50,868 nt of DNA from an uncultured Sulfurovum sp. (lineage in GTDB: Bacteria; Campylobacterota; Campylobacteria; Campylobacterales; Sulfurovaceae): assembly GCA_902727935.1 (NCBI GenBank), contig CACVAX010000008.1, forward strand, positions 1-50,868. The letters are read 5' to 3'. A program made the translations under genes and the position numbers. The notes under the pieces are model-generated. The model ran no database searches. It had not been told where the DNA came from and saw only the letters and a program-made list of their open reading frames with translations. Shown one piece after another: positions 1 to 8,642 of this stretch. Position 1 is the first letter of the stretch. Each line of letters opens with the position of its first letter.

Positions 1-145
1 CAAATATTGTTACTTTATTTTATTTAGTCATTTGAATACTCTTTTCAAATACTCAAATAATTAAACAAAATAGCTCTGTCTTTAAAAAATAGCTTAGACT
101 TCAGCTATTCTTTATAGGATGGTTTTAGTTAAAATGGAAGTTTAC

Positions 146-151
146 TATAAT
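146..151 (+). promoter_or_regulatory. candidate -10 box for the DUF2237 gene
   Basis: A consensus TATAAT lies about 130 bases before the DUF2237 start, in an AT-rich stretch with no clear -35 box, as is usual in Campylobacterota. The implied leader of about 120 bases contains an imperfect stem near 215-255 (ATGCTT pairing with AAGCAT). The rest of bases 1-280 shows only a 15-codon ATG frame that I do not consider a gene. Confidence 0.35.
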
Positions 152-280
152 ACTACTATGAAAAAAGATATAAGTATAAAAAGAGGGATATATAATCATC
201 ATTAGGCTTAATGCTTAAGATGCTTTTACGATAGATGAAGCATATCTTGCGTAAAATTAGACAAATAAAAAGGAGATTAA

Positions 281-649
281 ATGTTTAAACCACTCAATGT
301 TTTTAATGAACGCTTACAACCTTGTTCAAGAAAGCCTATGACGGGATTTTATAGAGATGGTTCTTGTAATTCGGGACTGGATAATCAAGGCAGACATACA
401 GTTTGTATTTTAGCAACAGATGAGTTTTTAGAATACTCTCGAAGAGTAGGAAACAACCTTTCAACACCCATGCCTCAATATGGCTTTGAAGGGGTAAAAG
501 CAGGGGACAAATGGTGTTTAGCAACAGGTAATTTTTTAAGAGCAATAGAGCATGGAAAAGCACCTAAAGTTTTTTTGGAATCTACACATATTGCTATTTT
601 GGAAGAGATAGACCTAGAAACACTTAAGGGTTATGCTGTTGAAGTATAA
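281..649 (+). CDS. DUF2237 family protein
   Basis: This small cytosolic protein of 122 residues matches the DUF2237 (COG3651) family, whose biochemical role is not established. The family signature is clear. An N-terminal NVF segment is followed by CSRKPMTGFYRDGSC (Cys15, Cys29), HTVCILATDEFLEYS (Cys42), then LSTPMPQYGFEGVKAGDKWC ending at Cys79, and a C-terminal ESTH motif near residue 100. The length is normal for the family and the protein looks complete. The ATG start is preceded by a strong AAAAAGGAG ribosome site. It stands alone: the next gene is on the opposite strand and separated by a repeat. The family assignment is confident but the function is unknown. Confidence 0.88.
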   Translation: MFKPLNVFNERLQPCSRKPMTGFYRDGSCNSGLDNQGRHTVCILATDEFLEYSRRVGNNLSTPMPQYGFEGVKAGDKWCLATGNFLRAIEHGKAPKVFLESTHIAILEEIDLETLKGYAVEV

Positions 650-658
650 TTTAAAATA

Positions 659-678
659 TTCACTTTTAAGTAATATAT
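659..678. repeat. left copy of a 20-bp direct repeat flanking a hypothetical gene
   Basis: The sequence TTCACTTTTAAGTAATATAT occurs here and again, identically, at 1409-1428. The two copies bracket the minus-strand gene 678-1379. This copy ends on the first base of that gene's stop codon. Confidence 0.8.
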
Positions 679-1379
679 TATCTTTCTTTAATATATATTG
701 AATCACAAAACCTAGAAAAGGTTTGAATTATTCTACTCATTCTATCATTAGAACGTAATTGAGAATAGGGTCGATTATCTTCATACCATAACAAATTAGG
801 AACATCTTTTCTTAAATGTGTATCTGCTGCTTTATTTTTGTTGTTTTGCTCCATAACATAGTAAAGAGCAGGGTAGTAGGTATATTCTTCAAAAGTAGAA
901 ATAACAACATCATAACTTTCATAGTTTTCAAGTACTTTATCTATAGTATGTTTCGCTAACTCAATGTCTTTTTCAAGTTTTTTACGAAGTATTATGGCTT
1001 GACTATCGGTTATTGCATTCTTTTCATCTTTTATTTCTTTTTCAAGTTCTACACGTGACTTGTTTTTCCATATTTCATATTCAGCTGGTAAGGCTTTACG
1101 AACTTTAAATGGGTCAAATATCTCTTTTTTCTTGTGTTTCATAGAAAGGGTGTATTTAAAAGCAGGATAATCTGGATTGATAATTTTAGCATAGTCATAA
1201 AAATGATTCTTCTTTTCTATATTACTTTGAATGTTATCAGTACGCACAATGAGTTCTAGTTTTAAAATATCAGTCAGTTGGCTTTGTGACAATAAATAAA
1301 GACTTACGCCTTTATATTCAATAGCTCTAGCTGTTTTAAGTATTTGGGTTAATTTATTTTGTACTTCAGTATATAGCAT
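678..1379 (-). CDS. hypothetical protein in a direct-repeat-bounded cassette
   Basis: I do not recognise this 233-residue protein. It is soluble, highly charged and Lys/Glu-rich, with a long predicted helical or coiled stretch around residues 100-150 and a Tyr-rich segment near residues 170-190. It has no signal peptide, membrane segment or known catalytic motif. It is alone on the minus strand between two plus-strand genes and is exactly bracketed by 20-bp direct repeats at 659-678 and 1409-1428, which suggests it arrived as a unit. An AGGAAAT-type ribosome site lies just before its ATG. It could be a phage- or plasmid-derived accessory gene, but nothing in the sequence gives a function. Confidence 0.6.
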   Translation of the reverse strand: MLYTEVQNKLTQILKTARAIEYKGVSLYLLSQSQLTDILKLELIVRTDNIQSNIEKKNHFYDYAKIINPDYPAFKYTLSMKHKKKEIFDPFKVRKALPAEYEIWKNKSRVELEKEIKDEKNAITDSQAIILRKKLEKDIELAKHTIDKVLENYESYDVVISTFEEYTYYPALYYVMEQNNKNKAADTHLRKDVPNLLWYEDNRPYSQLRSNDRMSRIIQTFSRFCDSIYIKER

Positions 1380-1408
1380 AATTTTTATTTCCTTTTTTTC
1401 TTATATTT

Positions 1409-1428
1409 TTCACTTTTAAGTAATATAT
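1409..1428. repeat. right copy of the 20-bp direct repeat
   Basis: Identical to bases 659-678 over 20 positions and in the same orientation. It lies about 30 bases upstream of the start of the minus-strand gene between the copies. The remaining bases up to 1577 are AT-rich and hold only the upstream region of the next plus-strand gene. Confidence 0.8.
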
Positions 1429-1577
1429 CATTTTTAAACTAAAAATAGAGCAAATAAACCCCAAAATATTCTACATCTACTTTTGATTAACATAATATTA
1501 ATTCTATAAAAAATATATGCTTTCTTCTAGCACTAAAAAATCAGCTATAATTCTAAAAACTAATCTAAGGTCTCTTT

Positions 1578-2501
1578 ATGTCCAAACACCCAACCCTACT
1601 ACAACAATTTCGTTCTTTTTGTTACCAAAATAATGCTCTAAGCCTTGAAAAAGCACTGGACTATTTTGCTGTTTTTGGTGGTATGGGTTGGCGAGTTGAT
1701 TTTAATAAATCTTTGGATGAACTTATTGTTAAAAAAATCTTAAATAATTATCGTTATATTCATGGTGATATAACTAAAATTACTCAAAGCAAAGAAATTC
1801 ATCATAAAATTTTAACAGCATTAGCTCTTGGAGACCGACGTGAACATGCTGCTTTTAAGAAAGCCCAAGTTGATCGAATACAAGGTGAAAAATCTATTGA
1901 TTTTCTTATAGCTAATGGTCTTCTAAAAATCGATAAATCGATTGAAAAACCTCTTAAAGACCATGAAAAAGTCTCTCCTAAACTTCTTTTTACTCAACCT
2001 TTTATGCGTTTTTGGTTTGCTATTATTTCTCCTAATTATAAAGGTATTAAAACTAATAATTATAGTGAATTTCATGAACGTTGGAATGAAATGAAATTAG
2101 AATTTACTAATCATATTTACCAACAGCTTTTTTTAGAATTAGTAAAAAAAACACATAATGAAAACTCTGATGATAGAATACTTCATATTGGCTCTTACTG
2201 GGACACGCAGGTAGAGATAGACCTTTTAGCTAAAACAAAAGCAGGTAAAATGATTGCTGGTACTTGTAGGTTTTCTAAGGCAAAAGCAAAAAAAAATGAA
2301 ATCACTAAGTTAGAAGAAAAATGTTACCAAGCAAAGCTTGATGTTAACACTTATGTTATTTTCTCAAAAAATAAATTTTCAACTGAATTAAAAAAACAAA
2401 AAAGTGAAACTTTAAATCTTTTTTCTCTAAATAACTTTCGTCATCTACTCTTGGAACTTAGTGAAAAAGACTTACTTGTTCATACAAATAAGAAATATTA
2501 A
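1578..2501 (+). CDS. DUF234-type protein without an ATPase domain
   Basis: This 307-residue protein resembles the C-terminal part of the DUF234 ATPases (archaeal-type ATPases followed by a winged helix and a PD-(D/E)XK-like fold). The segment LLFTQPFMRFWFAIISP (about residues 134-150) and the following helix are typical. The domain near residues 205-245 reads QVEIDLLAK then GTCRFSKAKAK, which matches the expected E-x-D and E-x-K strands except that the E-x-K positions are changed to T-C-R, so nuclease activity is doubtful. There is no P-loop, so the ATPase half is absent. The gene ends 16 bases before surE on the same strand, so they are probably cotranscribed. The family is moderately supported and the function unknown. 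Confidence 0.6.
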   Translation: MSKHPTLLQQFRSFCYQNNALSLEKALDYFAVFGGMGWRVDFNKSLDELIVKKILNNYRYIHGDITKITQSKEIHHKILTALALGDRREHAAFKKAQVDRIQGEKSIDFLIANGLLKIDKSIEKPLKDHEKVSPKLLFTQPFMRFWFAIISPNYKGIKTNNYSEFHERWNEMKLEFTNHIYQQLFLELVKKTHNENSDDRILHIGSYWDTQVEIDLLAKTKAGKMIAGTCRFSKAKAKKNEITKLEEKCYQAKLDVNTYVIFSKNKFSTELKKQKSETLNLFSLNNFRHLLLELSEKDLLVHTNKKY

Positions 2502-2517
2502 AAAAGGTATAATAAAA

Positions 2518-3306
2518 ATGTTAAATCCTAAAAGAATCTTAATAACCAATGATGATGGTTTTGACTCCCCTGCTCTATTAGCTCTTATAGATGCTCTTAA
2601 ACCGTTGGCTGATATCATCATTGTCGCCCCTACCCTTGAAAAATCTGCCTGTGGTCACTCACTCACACTGACTAAACCCTTGCGTTTTGTAGAAATAGAA
2701 CCAAACTTTTATAAATTAGATGATGGCACACCTACAGATTGTGTATTTTTAGCTTTACATAAAATCTATAATGAAAAAAATATGCCTGATCTTGTGGTTT
2801 CTGGTATAAATATCGGAGCAAATATGGGCGAAGACATTACCTATTCAGGAACAGCTTCAGGTGCTATGGAGGCTGTACTTCAAGGTGTTCCTGCCATTGC
2901 TATTTCACAAAATTTTTCTGATGACATGCGAGAAAAAAATGATTTTGACTATGCATTGGCAAAACAAAGTATACGTGTTTTAGTAGAAAAGATATTTAAA
3001 GGTTCTTTTCCCTTAGAGCCTCGTAAGTTTTTGAATGTAAATATTCCAGCTTTAAAACCTAGTGAATCCAAAGGCTTTAAAGTGACAAAAACAGGGAGTC
3101 GTGTCTATACAAATGATGCAGACTCACATATCAACCCAAGAGGGCAGGAATATTTTTGGATAGGACTGGTCAATCATGAGTGGCGTGAAACAAAAGGTCA
3201 AATGACAGATATCCAAGCTGTTAAAAATGGATATATCTCTTTAACTCCCATTCATCTCGATATGACCTCTCATAATGATATAGAAAGTTTAAAGAAATGG
3301 ATTTAA
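2518..3306 (+). CDS. surE: 5'/3'-nucleotidase SurE
   Basis: SurE is a metal-dependent phosphatase that removes phosphate from nucleoside monophosphates and is linked to stationary-phase survival. The 262-residue protein opens with the hallmark ILITNDDGFDSP, giving metal ligands Asp12 and Asp13. It has Ser43 in the APTLEKSACGHS loop, GTPTDC, and the Asn-bearing SGINIGANMGEDITYSGTAS motif near residues 97-116. The ATG at 2518 starts the conserved N-terminus; an in-frame GTG at 2461 would add 19 residues unlike the family and would overlap the upstream gene. The last 10 bases overlap tcdA, which implies translational coupling. The length is normal and the protein looks intact. Confidence 0.95.
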   Translation: MLNPKRILITNDDGFDSPALLALIDALKPLADIIIVAPTLEKSACGHSLTLTKPLRFVEIEPNFYKLDDGTPTDCVFLALHKIYNEKNMPDLVVSGINIGANMGEDITYSGTASGAMEAVLQGVPAIAISQNFSDDMREKNDFDYALAKQSIRVLVEKIFKGSFPLEPRKFLNVNIPALKPSESKGFKVTKTGSRVYTNDADSHINPRGQEYFWIGLVNHEWRETKGQMTDIQAVKNGYISLTPIHLDMTSHNDIESLKKWI

Positions 3307-3959
3307 ATAAAAATGAACTGCGTTTTCAACGTTGTGAACTTCTTTTTGGAATAGAAGATTTTGCCAAAATAAGAAAAGCTAAAATACTCATACTTGGTGT
3401 TGGTGGGGTTGGTTCTTATGCTTTGGACTGCTTATACCGTTCAGGAGTTTCAGACATAAGCATTGTAGACTATGATACTTATGATGAAAGTAATCAAAAC
3501 CGACAAATTGGTTCTGATGCTGTGGGTGAATATAAAGTAGAAGCATTGAAAAAGCTCTATCCTACTATAACTACGATTAATGAAAAAATGGATATTGCAT
3601 GGGTAGAAAATTTTAATTTTGAACCTTATGACTTAGTACTTGATGCTTCTGACACCACTAAAGTTAAAATAGAAGTAGCTAAAAGGTGCTATAAAAAACT
3701 GATTATGTCTTTTGGTTCAGCCAAGCGTTATGATAGTTCCAAAATAGAAGTGGCTTCTATTTGGAAGAGTCATGGAGATGCATTAGGTAGAAAAATACGA
3801 AATGAATTAAAAAAAGCTAAATTTAACAGAAACTTTACCGTTGTTTTCTCTCCTGAAGAAGACAAATGCAAAGAAAAAGGTTCATGTGTAGCTGTGACTG
3901 GAGCAACTGGACTAACAGTTTGCTCTGAAGCCATTAAAAGAATTTTAAAAGACAATTAA
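3297..3959 (+). CDS. tcdA: TcdA/CsdL-type tRNA threonylcarbamoyladenosine dehydratase (E1-like ThiF fold)
   Basis: TcdA cyclises t6A37 to ct6A in ANN-decoding tRNAs by an ATP-dependent, E1-like activation. The 220-residue protein has the nucleotide loop GVGGVGS (residues 34-40), the acidic strand IVDYD (Asp58) and the NQNRQ motif at 66-70, all typical of the ThiF/MoeB superfamily. VLDASDTTKVK near 115-125 is the variant of the DAIDxxxxK motif found in TcdA. The C-terminal GSCVAVTGATGLTVCSEAI also matches. It is slightly shorter than the E. coli protein. It overlaps surE by 10 bases and ends eight bases from the convergent PqiA-like gene. ThiF and MoeB are alternatives, but the C-terminus favours TcdA. 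Confidence 0.85.
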   Translation: MDLNKNELRFQRCELLFGIEDFAKIRKAKILILGVGGVGSYALDCLYRSGVSDISIVDYDTYDESNQNRQIGSDAVGEYKVEALKKLYPTITTINEKMDIAWVENFNFEPYDLVLDASDTTKVKIEVAKRCYKKLIMSFGSAKRYDSSKIEVASIWKSHGDALGRKIRNELKKAKFNRNFTVVFSPEEDKCKEKGSCVAVTGATGLTVCSEAIKRILKDN

Positions 3960-3966
3960 ATATTAA

Positions 3967-5241
3967 TCAATCTTCTCTATTTTTCCTATTTTTTTCAATA
4001 AGTATGGAAAGTACAAAGCTTGTAAAGACAAAACCTAAGAATAAAAAGAATCCTACTTCCAAATGTGTTCCATTAAAAGTAACAATATTAACTGGGTCAC
4101 CCTGTGTTTCAAGTTTTCTAAGTTCACTTTCCACTACTCCATCTAGCCCTAAATATGCCATAAACATTGACACTACCATGACATCAGCCATAGACCATTT
4201 GGTTGAATAAAGTGCAAAAAAACGTGTCACTATATTATTGCCCACTCTACCTAAAGAATAAAAATATAGCATACTTGCCATCAACTTTAATAATGGAAAA
4301 ATAATAGAAAACATTACCAATAACACACCTACAAATATCATTTTAGCTTCAGCAGATTCTAAAAGTAGTATAAGTAAATCGAAAATACTTTTAGACTGAA
4401 AAAATAAAATTTGATTTTCAAAAATAATAGGCTGTTCAAGTACTATGAAATAAAGTTTAGTAATCTTTGCTTCTATATCCAACATGGGCATCATAACGCC
4501 TGTAACAAGTAAACTTAAAGTAGTTGTGGCTAGGCTAAACAATGAGAGAGAATTTAGTACGCCTTGTAATATAACCAATAAAATAATAGCAGCTGCAATC
4601 AATAATATCTTTAGCATATGTGCATTCATCTTATTAGAATGATCTTGTATTTTTTGATCTAAAAGATTTGGTGAACTATATTTATCAAGTAATACATTAT
4701 ATTTTGACATATCAGTGGTAATTTTAAAAGTGCTTTTCATAAATTCTTTGAGTTTTTCTCTTAAGACTTTTTTTGCTCTTCTTTGATTTTCTGGTTTTTC
4801 TATTTCAACCATAACAGCCGATGTAAACTCTGGTACACGTTTATGTAAATCTTGAAAATCTATAATTGAATCGGTTATTATTTGTTTTGTTGACCCCATA
4901 ATGTTGTTAATAAAGCCATCTTCACCCTTGTTTCTCTCTTTAACAATGCGTTCTGTTTCAACGATAAGCGTATCAATGATGGTGTTAACATAACCTTCTA
5001 TTTCATCTCTATTGTCCAAGTTGAGTGCAAAATTATCTATTTTATCTTCTATAACTTCTGTAATTTTACTTGTCCATGCATCAGAATTAAACATTCCATA
5101 TTTTACAGAGTGAAGTTCAGCATAGTCATTTTTATAATTTTTAGATTCATTCCCAAACTTTATGAGTTCTATGGAAAAATGGATAAGTACAAATACTAAA
5201 AGTACCGAAATAATGGCTAACATACTTTGAACAATTTTCAT
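3967..5241 (-). CDS. PqiA-like integral membrane protein
   Basis: This is a 424-residue inner-membrane protein. One membrane segment lies near the N-terminus (about residues 5-25). It is followed by a long soluble, charged region to about residue 205, then three or four hydrophobic segments to the end. The C-terminal half carries the paraquat-inducible protein A pattern: FPLLKLMASMLYFYSLGRVG and then the WSMADVMVVSMFMAYLGLDG motif near residues 355-375. PqiA proteins belong to MCE-type envelope lipid transport systems, but no MCE-domain partner is seen here. The ATG at 5241 follows GGGAG by eight bases; a TTG 15 bases earlier is less likely. The large soluble insert before the PqiA domain is unusual. 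Confidence 0.7.
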   Translation of the reverse strand: MKIVQSMLAIISVLLVFVLIHFSIELIKFGNESKNYKNDYAELHSVKYGMFNSDAWTSKITEVIEDKIDNFALNLDNRDEIEGYVNTIIDTLIVETERIVKERNKGEDGFINNIMGSTKQIITDSIIDFQDLHKRVPEFTSAVMVEIEKPENQRRAKKVLREKLKEFMKSTFKITTDMSKYNVLLDKYSSPNLLDQKIQDHSNKMNAHMLKILLIAAAIILLVILQGVLNSLSLFSLATTTLSLLVTGVMMPMLDIEAKITKLYFIVLEQPIIFENQILFFQSKSIFDLLILLLESAEAKMIFVGVLLVMFSIIFPLLKLMASMLYFYSLGRVGNNIVTRFFALYSTKWSMADVMVVSMFMAYLGLDGVVESELRKLETQGDPVNIVTFNGTHLEVGFFLFLGFVFTSFVLSILIEKNRKNRED

Positions 5242-5315
5242 AAATAATACTCCCAAAATTTAATGAAATAAAATAGTTGGGATAAAAATATCCCAAGCTA
5301 ATATAATAAGAAAGC

Positions 5316-7262
5316 TTATCCTTTTTTAACAATCTCTTCAATAACCCCAACAATAGAAGGGTCTTCAAGTGTCGAAGTATCTTGTGTAATGGCTTCACCT
5401 TTAACAATGGAACGTAAAATTCTTCTCATAATCTTTCCTGAACGTGTTTTAGGCACATCAGGCACAAAAGCAATCGCATCACAAAGAGCAATAGCACCAA
5501 TCTCTTTTTTAATTACTTTGTTAATCTCAATTTTAAGTTCTTCACTTGCATCATTTTGATTTTTCAAAACAATATACGCAAAAATACCCTCACCTTTAAT
5601 CTCATGAGGTTTTCCAACAACAGCAACAGCAGCAACGGTGTCATGCTTTTTAATCGCAGCTTCAACTTCAGCCGTTCCCATTCTATGACCTGAAACATTA
5701 ATAACATCATCCGTTCTACCTGTAATGGTAATGTAGCCATCTTCAGCAATCATTGCACCGTCACCTGTAAAGTAAACTGCTTCACCCTCTTTTTTACAAT
5801 CTCCAAAATATGACTTTTTGAATCTATCGGGGTCATTCCAAATAGTTCTGATCATTGATGGCCAAGGTTTAGTAATACACATGAAACCTTTTTCACCTAC
5901 AGGTGTTGGTGTTCCATCTTCCTCAATAACTTCAGCAATAATTCCTGGAAGTGCAAAGGTAGCACACGCAGGTTTAATTGGTGTCGCTCCTGGTAATGGA
6001 GAAATCATATGTCCACCTGTTTCTGTTTGCCAGTAGGTATCGACAATAGCACATTTAGAGTTACCGACTACTTCATAATACCATTTCCATGCAGGTGGAT
6101 CAATTGGTTCACCAACTGTTCCAAGAACTCTTAGTTTAGATAAATCATATTTTGATGGCTCATCTTCACCTGTTTTATGCAGTAGTCTAATGGCTGTAGG
6201 TGCTGTATAAAATTGCGTAATGTTATGGTCTTGAACCATTCTCCACGCACGTCCAGCATTTGGATAGGTAGGAACACCCTCAAACATAACCGTTGTTCCC
6301 CCAGCTGCAAGAGGTCCATAAACAATATAGGTATGTCCTGTAATCCAACCAATGTCTGCTGTACACCAATAAACATCATTTTGACGTAAATCAAAGACCC
6401 ATTCCATGGTCATTTGAGCCCAAAGAATATAACCAGCTGTTGAATGTTGTACCCCTTTTGGTTTTCCTGTTGATCCTGATGTATAGAGTAAAAAAAGTGG
6501 ATCTTCTGATTCCATTGGTTCAAATGGACACTCTGCTACCTCATCATTAATAAGTGTATTATATTCATGGTCACGACCTTCTACCCAAGTTATCTCTTCA
6601 TTGTTTCTTTTGACAACCAAAACAGCTTCAATGCTCTCTCCTCCTTGACTTAAAGCTTCATCAACAACATTCTTAAGCATGTATGGCTTACCTTTTCTAT
6701 AAGCACCATCAGCTGTAATAACTACTTTAGCAGTAGCATCTTCAATTCTATCCTTTAAAGCCTCTGCTGAAAACCCACCAAAGACAATAGAATGAATTGC
6801 TCCAATACGAGTACATGCCAACATAGCATATGCTGCTTCTGGAATCATCGGCATATAAAGAATAACTCTGTCCCCTTTTTTTACACCAAACTTATTTTTA
6901 AGTAAATTTGCCATTTTATTAGTGCGTTCTGAAAGCTGTGCATAGGTAATATGTTCAACATCTCCCCTATCCCCTTCAAAAATAATGGCATTTTGTTCTG
7001 CCTTATCAGCTAAATGTCTATCAATACACTGGTTCGATACATTTAACTTACCATTTGAAAACCATTTATAAAAAGGTGCATTAGATTCGTCTAGTACTGT
7101 ATCATAAGGTTCTATCCAATCAATCTTTTCATCAGCAAAGCCTTTCCAGTACCCTTCATAGTCTTCTATCGCTCTGTTTTGTAATTCCCAATAGGCTTCC
7201 ATAGAGTTAATGGCTGCATCTTTAGCAAATTCTGGATTTGGATTAAATACTTGTTCTGACAT
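5316..7262 (-). CDS. acs: acetyl-CoA synthetase
   Basis: Acs converts acetate, ATP and CoA to acetyl-CoA via acetyl-AMP in the cytosol. The 648-residue length is typical. Visible motifs are the adenylation P-loop [11 protein letters not shown] at about residues 260-270, [11 protein letters not shown] near 409-419, FTGDGA near 500, and the C-terminal [14 protein letters not shown] near 600-615, whose lysine is the acetylation-regulated catalytic residue. The order and spacing match AMP-forming acetyl-CoA synthetases rather than propionyl-CoA synthetase. A ribosome site AAGGAAAG precedes the ATG. It is transcribed alone, between the PqiA-like gene and the amidase gene. Confidence 0.97.
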   Translation of the reverse strand: MSEQVFNPNPEFAKDAAINSMEAYWELQNRAIEDYEGYWKGFADEKIDWIEPYDTVLDESNAPFYKWFSNGKLNVSNQCIDRHLADKAEQNAIIFEGDRGDVEHITYAQLSERTNKMANLLKNKFGVKKGDRVILYMPMIPEAAYAMLACTRIGAIHSIVFGGFSAEALKDRIEDATAKVVITADGAYRKGKPYMLKNVVDEALSQGGESIEAVLVVKRNNEEITWVEGRDHEYNTLINDEVAECPFEPMESEDPLFLLYTSGSTGKPKGVQHSTAGYILWAQMTMEWVFDLRQNDVYWCTADIGWITGHTYIVYGPLAAGGTTVMFEGVPTYPNAGRAWRMVQDHNITQFYTAPTAIRLLHKTGEDEPSKYDLSKLRVLGTVGEPIDPPAWKWYYEVVGNSKCAIVDTYWQTETGGHMISPLPGATPIKPACATFALPGIIAEVIEEDGTPTPVGEKGFMCITKPWPSMIRTIWNDPDRFKKSYFGDCKKEGEAVYFTGDGAMIAEDGYITITGRTDDVINVSGHRMGTAEVEAAIKKHDTVAAVAVVGKPHEIKGEGIFAYIVLKNQNDASEELKIEINKVIKKEIGAIALCDAIAFVPDVPKTRSGKIMRRILRSIVKGEAITQDTSTLEDPSIVGVIEEIVKKG

Positions 7263-7342
7263 CTTTCTTTCCTTAATTTTTATTTTAAATTCATGGAAAA
7301 TAGTTTAACATAAAAAAGGCTAAATTTAAAAAAGAGTCCACA

Positions 7343-8443
7343 TTAATAGAGTCCATAGTATCGGTTAATCCCTTTTGCTACACCTTCCATTAAATTTATT
7401 TGATAATTAGAATTTTTTAACTTCTTTACTTCGGTCTTATTAGTTAGGTAACCTGTCTCGACCAAAACAGATGGAATCTTAGTAGAAACTAATACCCAAA
7501 AGTCTTTACGCTTTATTCCTTTATCATGTATAGTATATTGCTTGCTTACATGACTTAATACATTCCTATGTATTGCTCTGGCTAATTTCCCTGATTCTCT
7601 AAGCTTCCACCTACCTACCATCTTCCTATAGGCACTTTTAGAATAAACTTTCTTTCCACGATAAACAACTCTTTTCTTTCTAATCCGTTTAGAGTTCTTT
7701 AAACTAAGATAAAATACCTCTAAACCTTCATAGCGTACACCCTTTGTCTTTTTTCTAGGTGCTGCATTGGCATGGATAGAAACAAAAATAGAACCCTTGC
7801 GATTATAAACATAATCTGTACGTTGCTTTAAATTCATAAACTTGTCTCTGCTTCTTGTAAGTAATACCTTATAACCCATTTTTTGCAATATATTTTTCAA
7901 TTTTAGGGTCATGCTTAAAGTTAAATCTTTTTCACGTACAAACTTACTCGATGCACCAACATCTCTTCCCCCATGTCCTGCATCTAAGATAATTGTATGA
8001 TATTTTCTTTTAGCGTTATATCCATAAGCTAAATCTACTCTTGACTTTTTTTTATTTTTAGTTACTTTACTAAATGGTAAAAAAAGTGTTAACTTTCGTC
8101 CAGTAACTTTAAAGTCTCCTCGCATATAAGCTGTAGCTTCTATGACAACACGTAATATTCTTTTATTGTATTGAGCCATTCTAAAAGCTTGAACCCCTTT
8201 AGCTTTATAATGAGCAATATTTTTTGTATTGGGTAAAGCAGCATTTTCAATATCATACACATGCTTAACCATACCATTACCCTTAATTGTGAAATGCTTT
8301 ACTGTACCAAGAGGGTATTTAAATACCAAGTTTAATGATTTAAAAGAAAGAGCTGTATCACGCAAATAATTGTCTGTCTTAGCAAAAATATTAGAAGCAG
8401 TCATCATAAGTAAAATACTTAGAAGAAATATTTTTTTTGAAAT
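7343..8443 (-). CDS. amiC: N-acetylmuramoyl-L-alanine amidase (Amidase_3), probable ATT start
   Basis: This periplasmic zinc amidase cleaves the MurNAc-L-Ala bond of peptidoglycan, mainly during cell separation. The catalytic domain fills the C-terminal half, with zinc and catalytic motifs DAGHGG, the Glu in REKDLT, SIHANAA and the terminal VETGYLTN. An AMIN-like beta-rich domain precedes it. The first ATG (8407) falls in the middle of a signal peptide. The frame continues upstream with SKKIFLLSILLMM and reaches an ATT at 8443-8441, seven bases after a good AAAGGA site; no ATG, GTG or TTG fits. I therefore annotate from ATT, giving 366 residues with signal cleavage after SNIFA. The enzyme is confident; the start is inferred. 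Confidence 0.85.
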   Translation of the reverse strand: MSKKIFLLSILLMMTASNIFAKTDNYLRDTALSFKSLNLVFKYPLGTVKHFTIKGNGMVKHVYDIENAALPNTKNIAHYKAKGVQAFRMAQYNKRILRVVIEATAYMRGDFKVTGRKLTLFLPFSKVTKNKKKSRVDLAYGYNAKRKYHTIILDAGHGGRDVGASSKFVREKDLTLSMTLKLKNILQKMGYKVLLTRSRDKFMNLKQRTDYVYNRKGSIFVSIHANAAPRKKTKGVRYEGLEVFYLSLKNSKRIRKKRVVYRGKKVYSKSAYRKMVGRWKLRESGKLARAIHRNVLSHVSKQYTIHDKGIKRKDFWVLVSTKIPSVLVETGYLTNKTEVKKLKNSNYQINLMEGVAKGINRYYGLY

Positions 8444-8642
8444 AAGAAAATCCTTTAACTATTGCAATGTTTTAATAAATATAAATACTTTAAATTAAAA
8501 AATAATTTAAAGTATTTGCTTTATTTTTAAGAAAACAGTTTCTGTTTTTTATTTATCTTATTTCCTATCTCTTATTAAAATATTAAGAAAAATTATTAAG
8601 ATATTAATATAAAATGTACTAATTAACTTAAAGGATACAATT

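Noticed and set aside
1-280. A 15-codon ATG frame near 158 in the leader of the DUF2237 gene
   Set aside because: It has no ribosome site of note, is very short and overlaps the probable transcription start.
5147-7262. Other-frame open reading frames within acs and its end, including leucine-rich ones
   Set aside because: They lie inside a fully conserved acs and show low-complexity composition typical of shadow frames.
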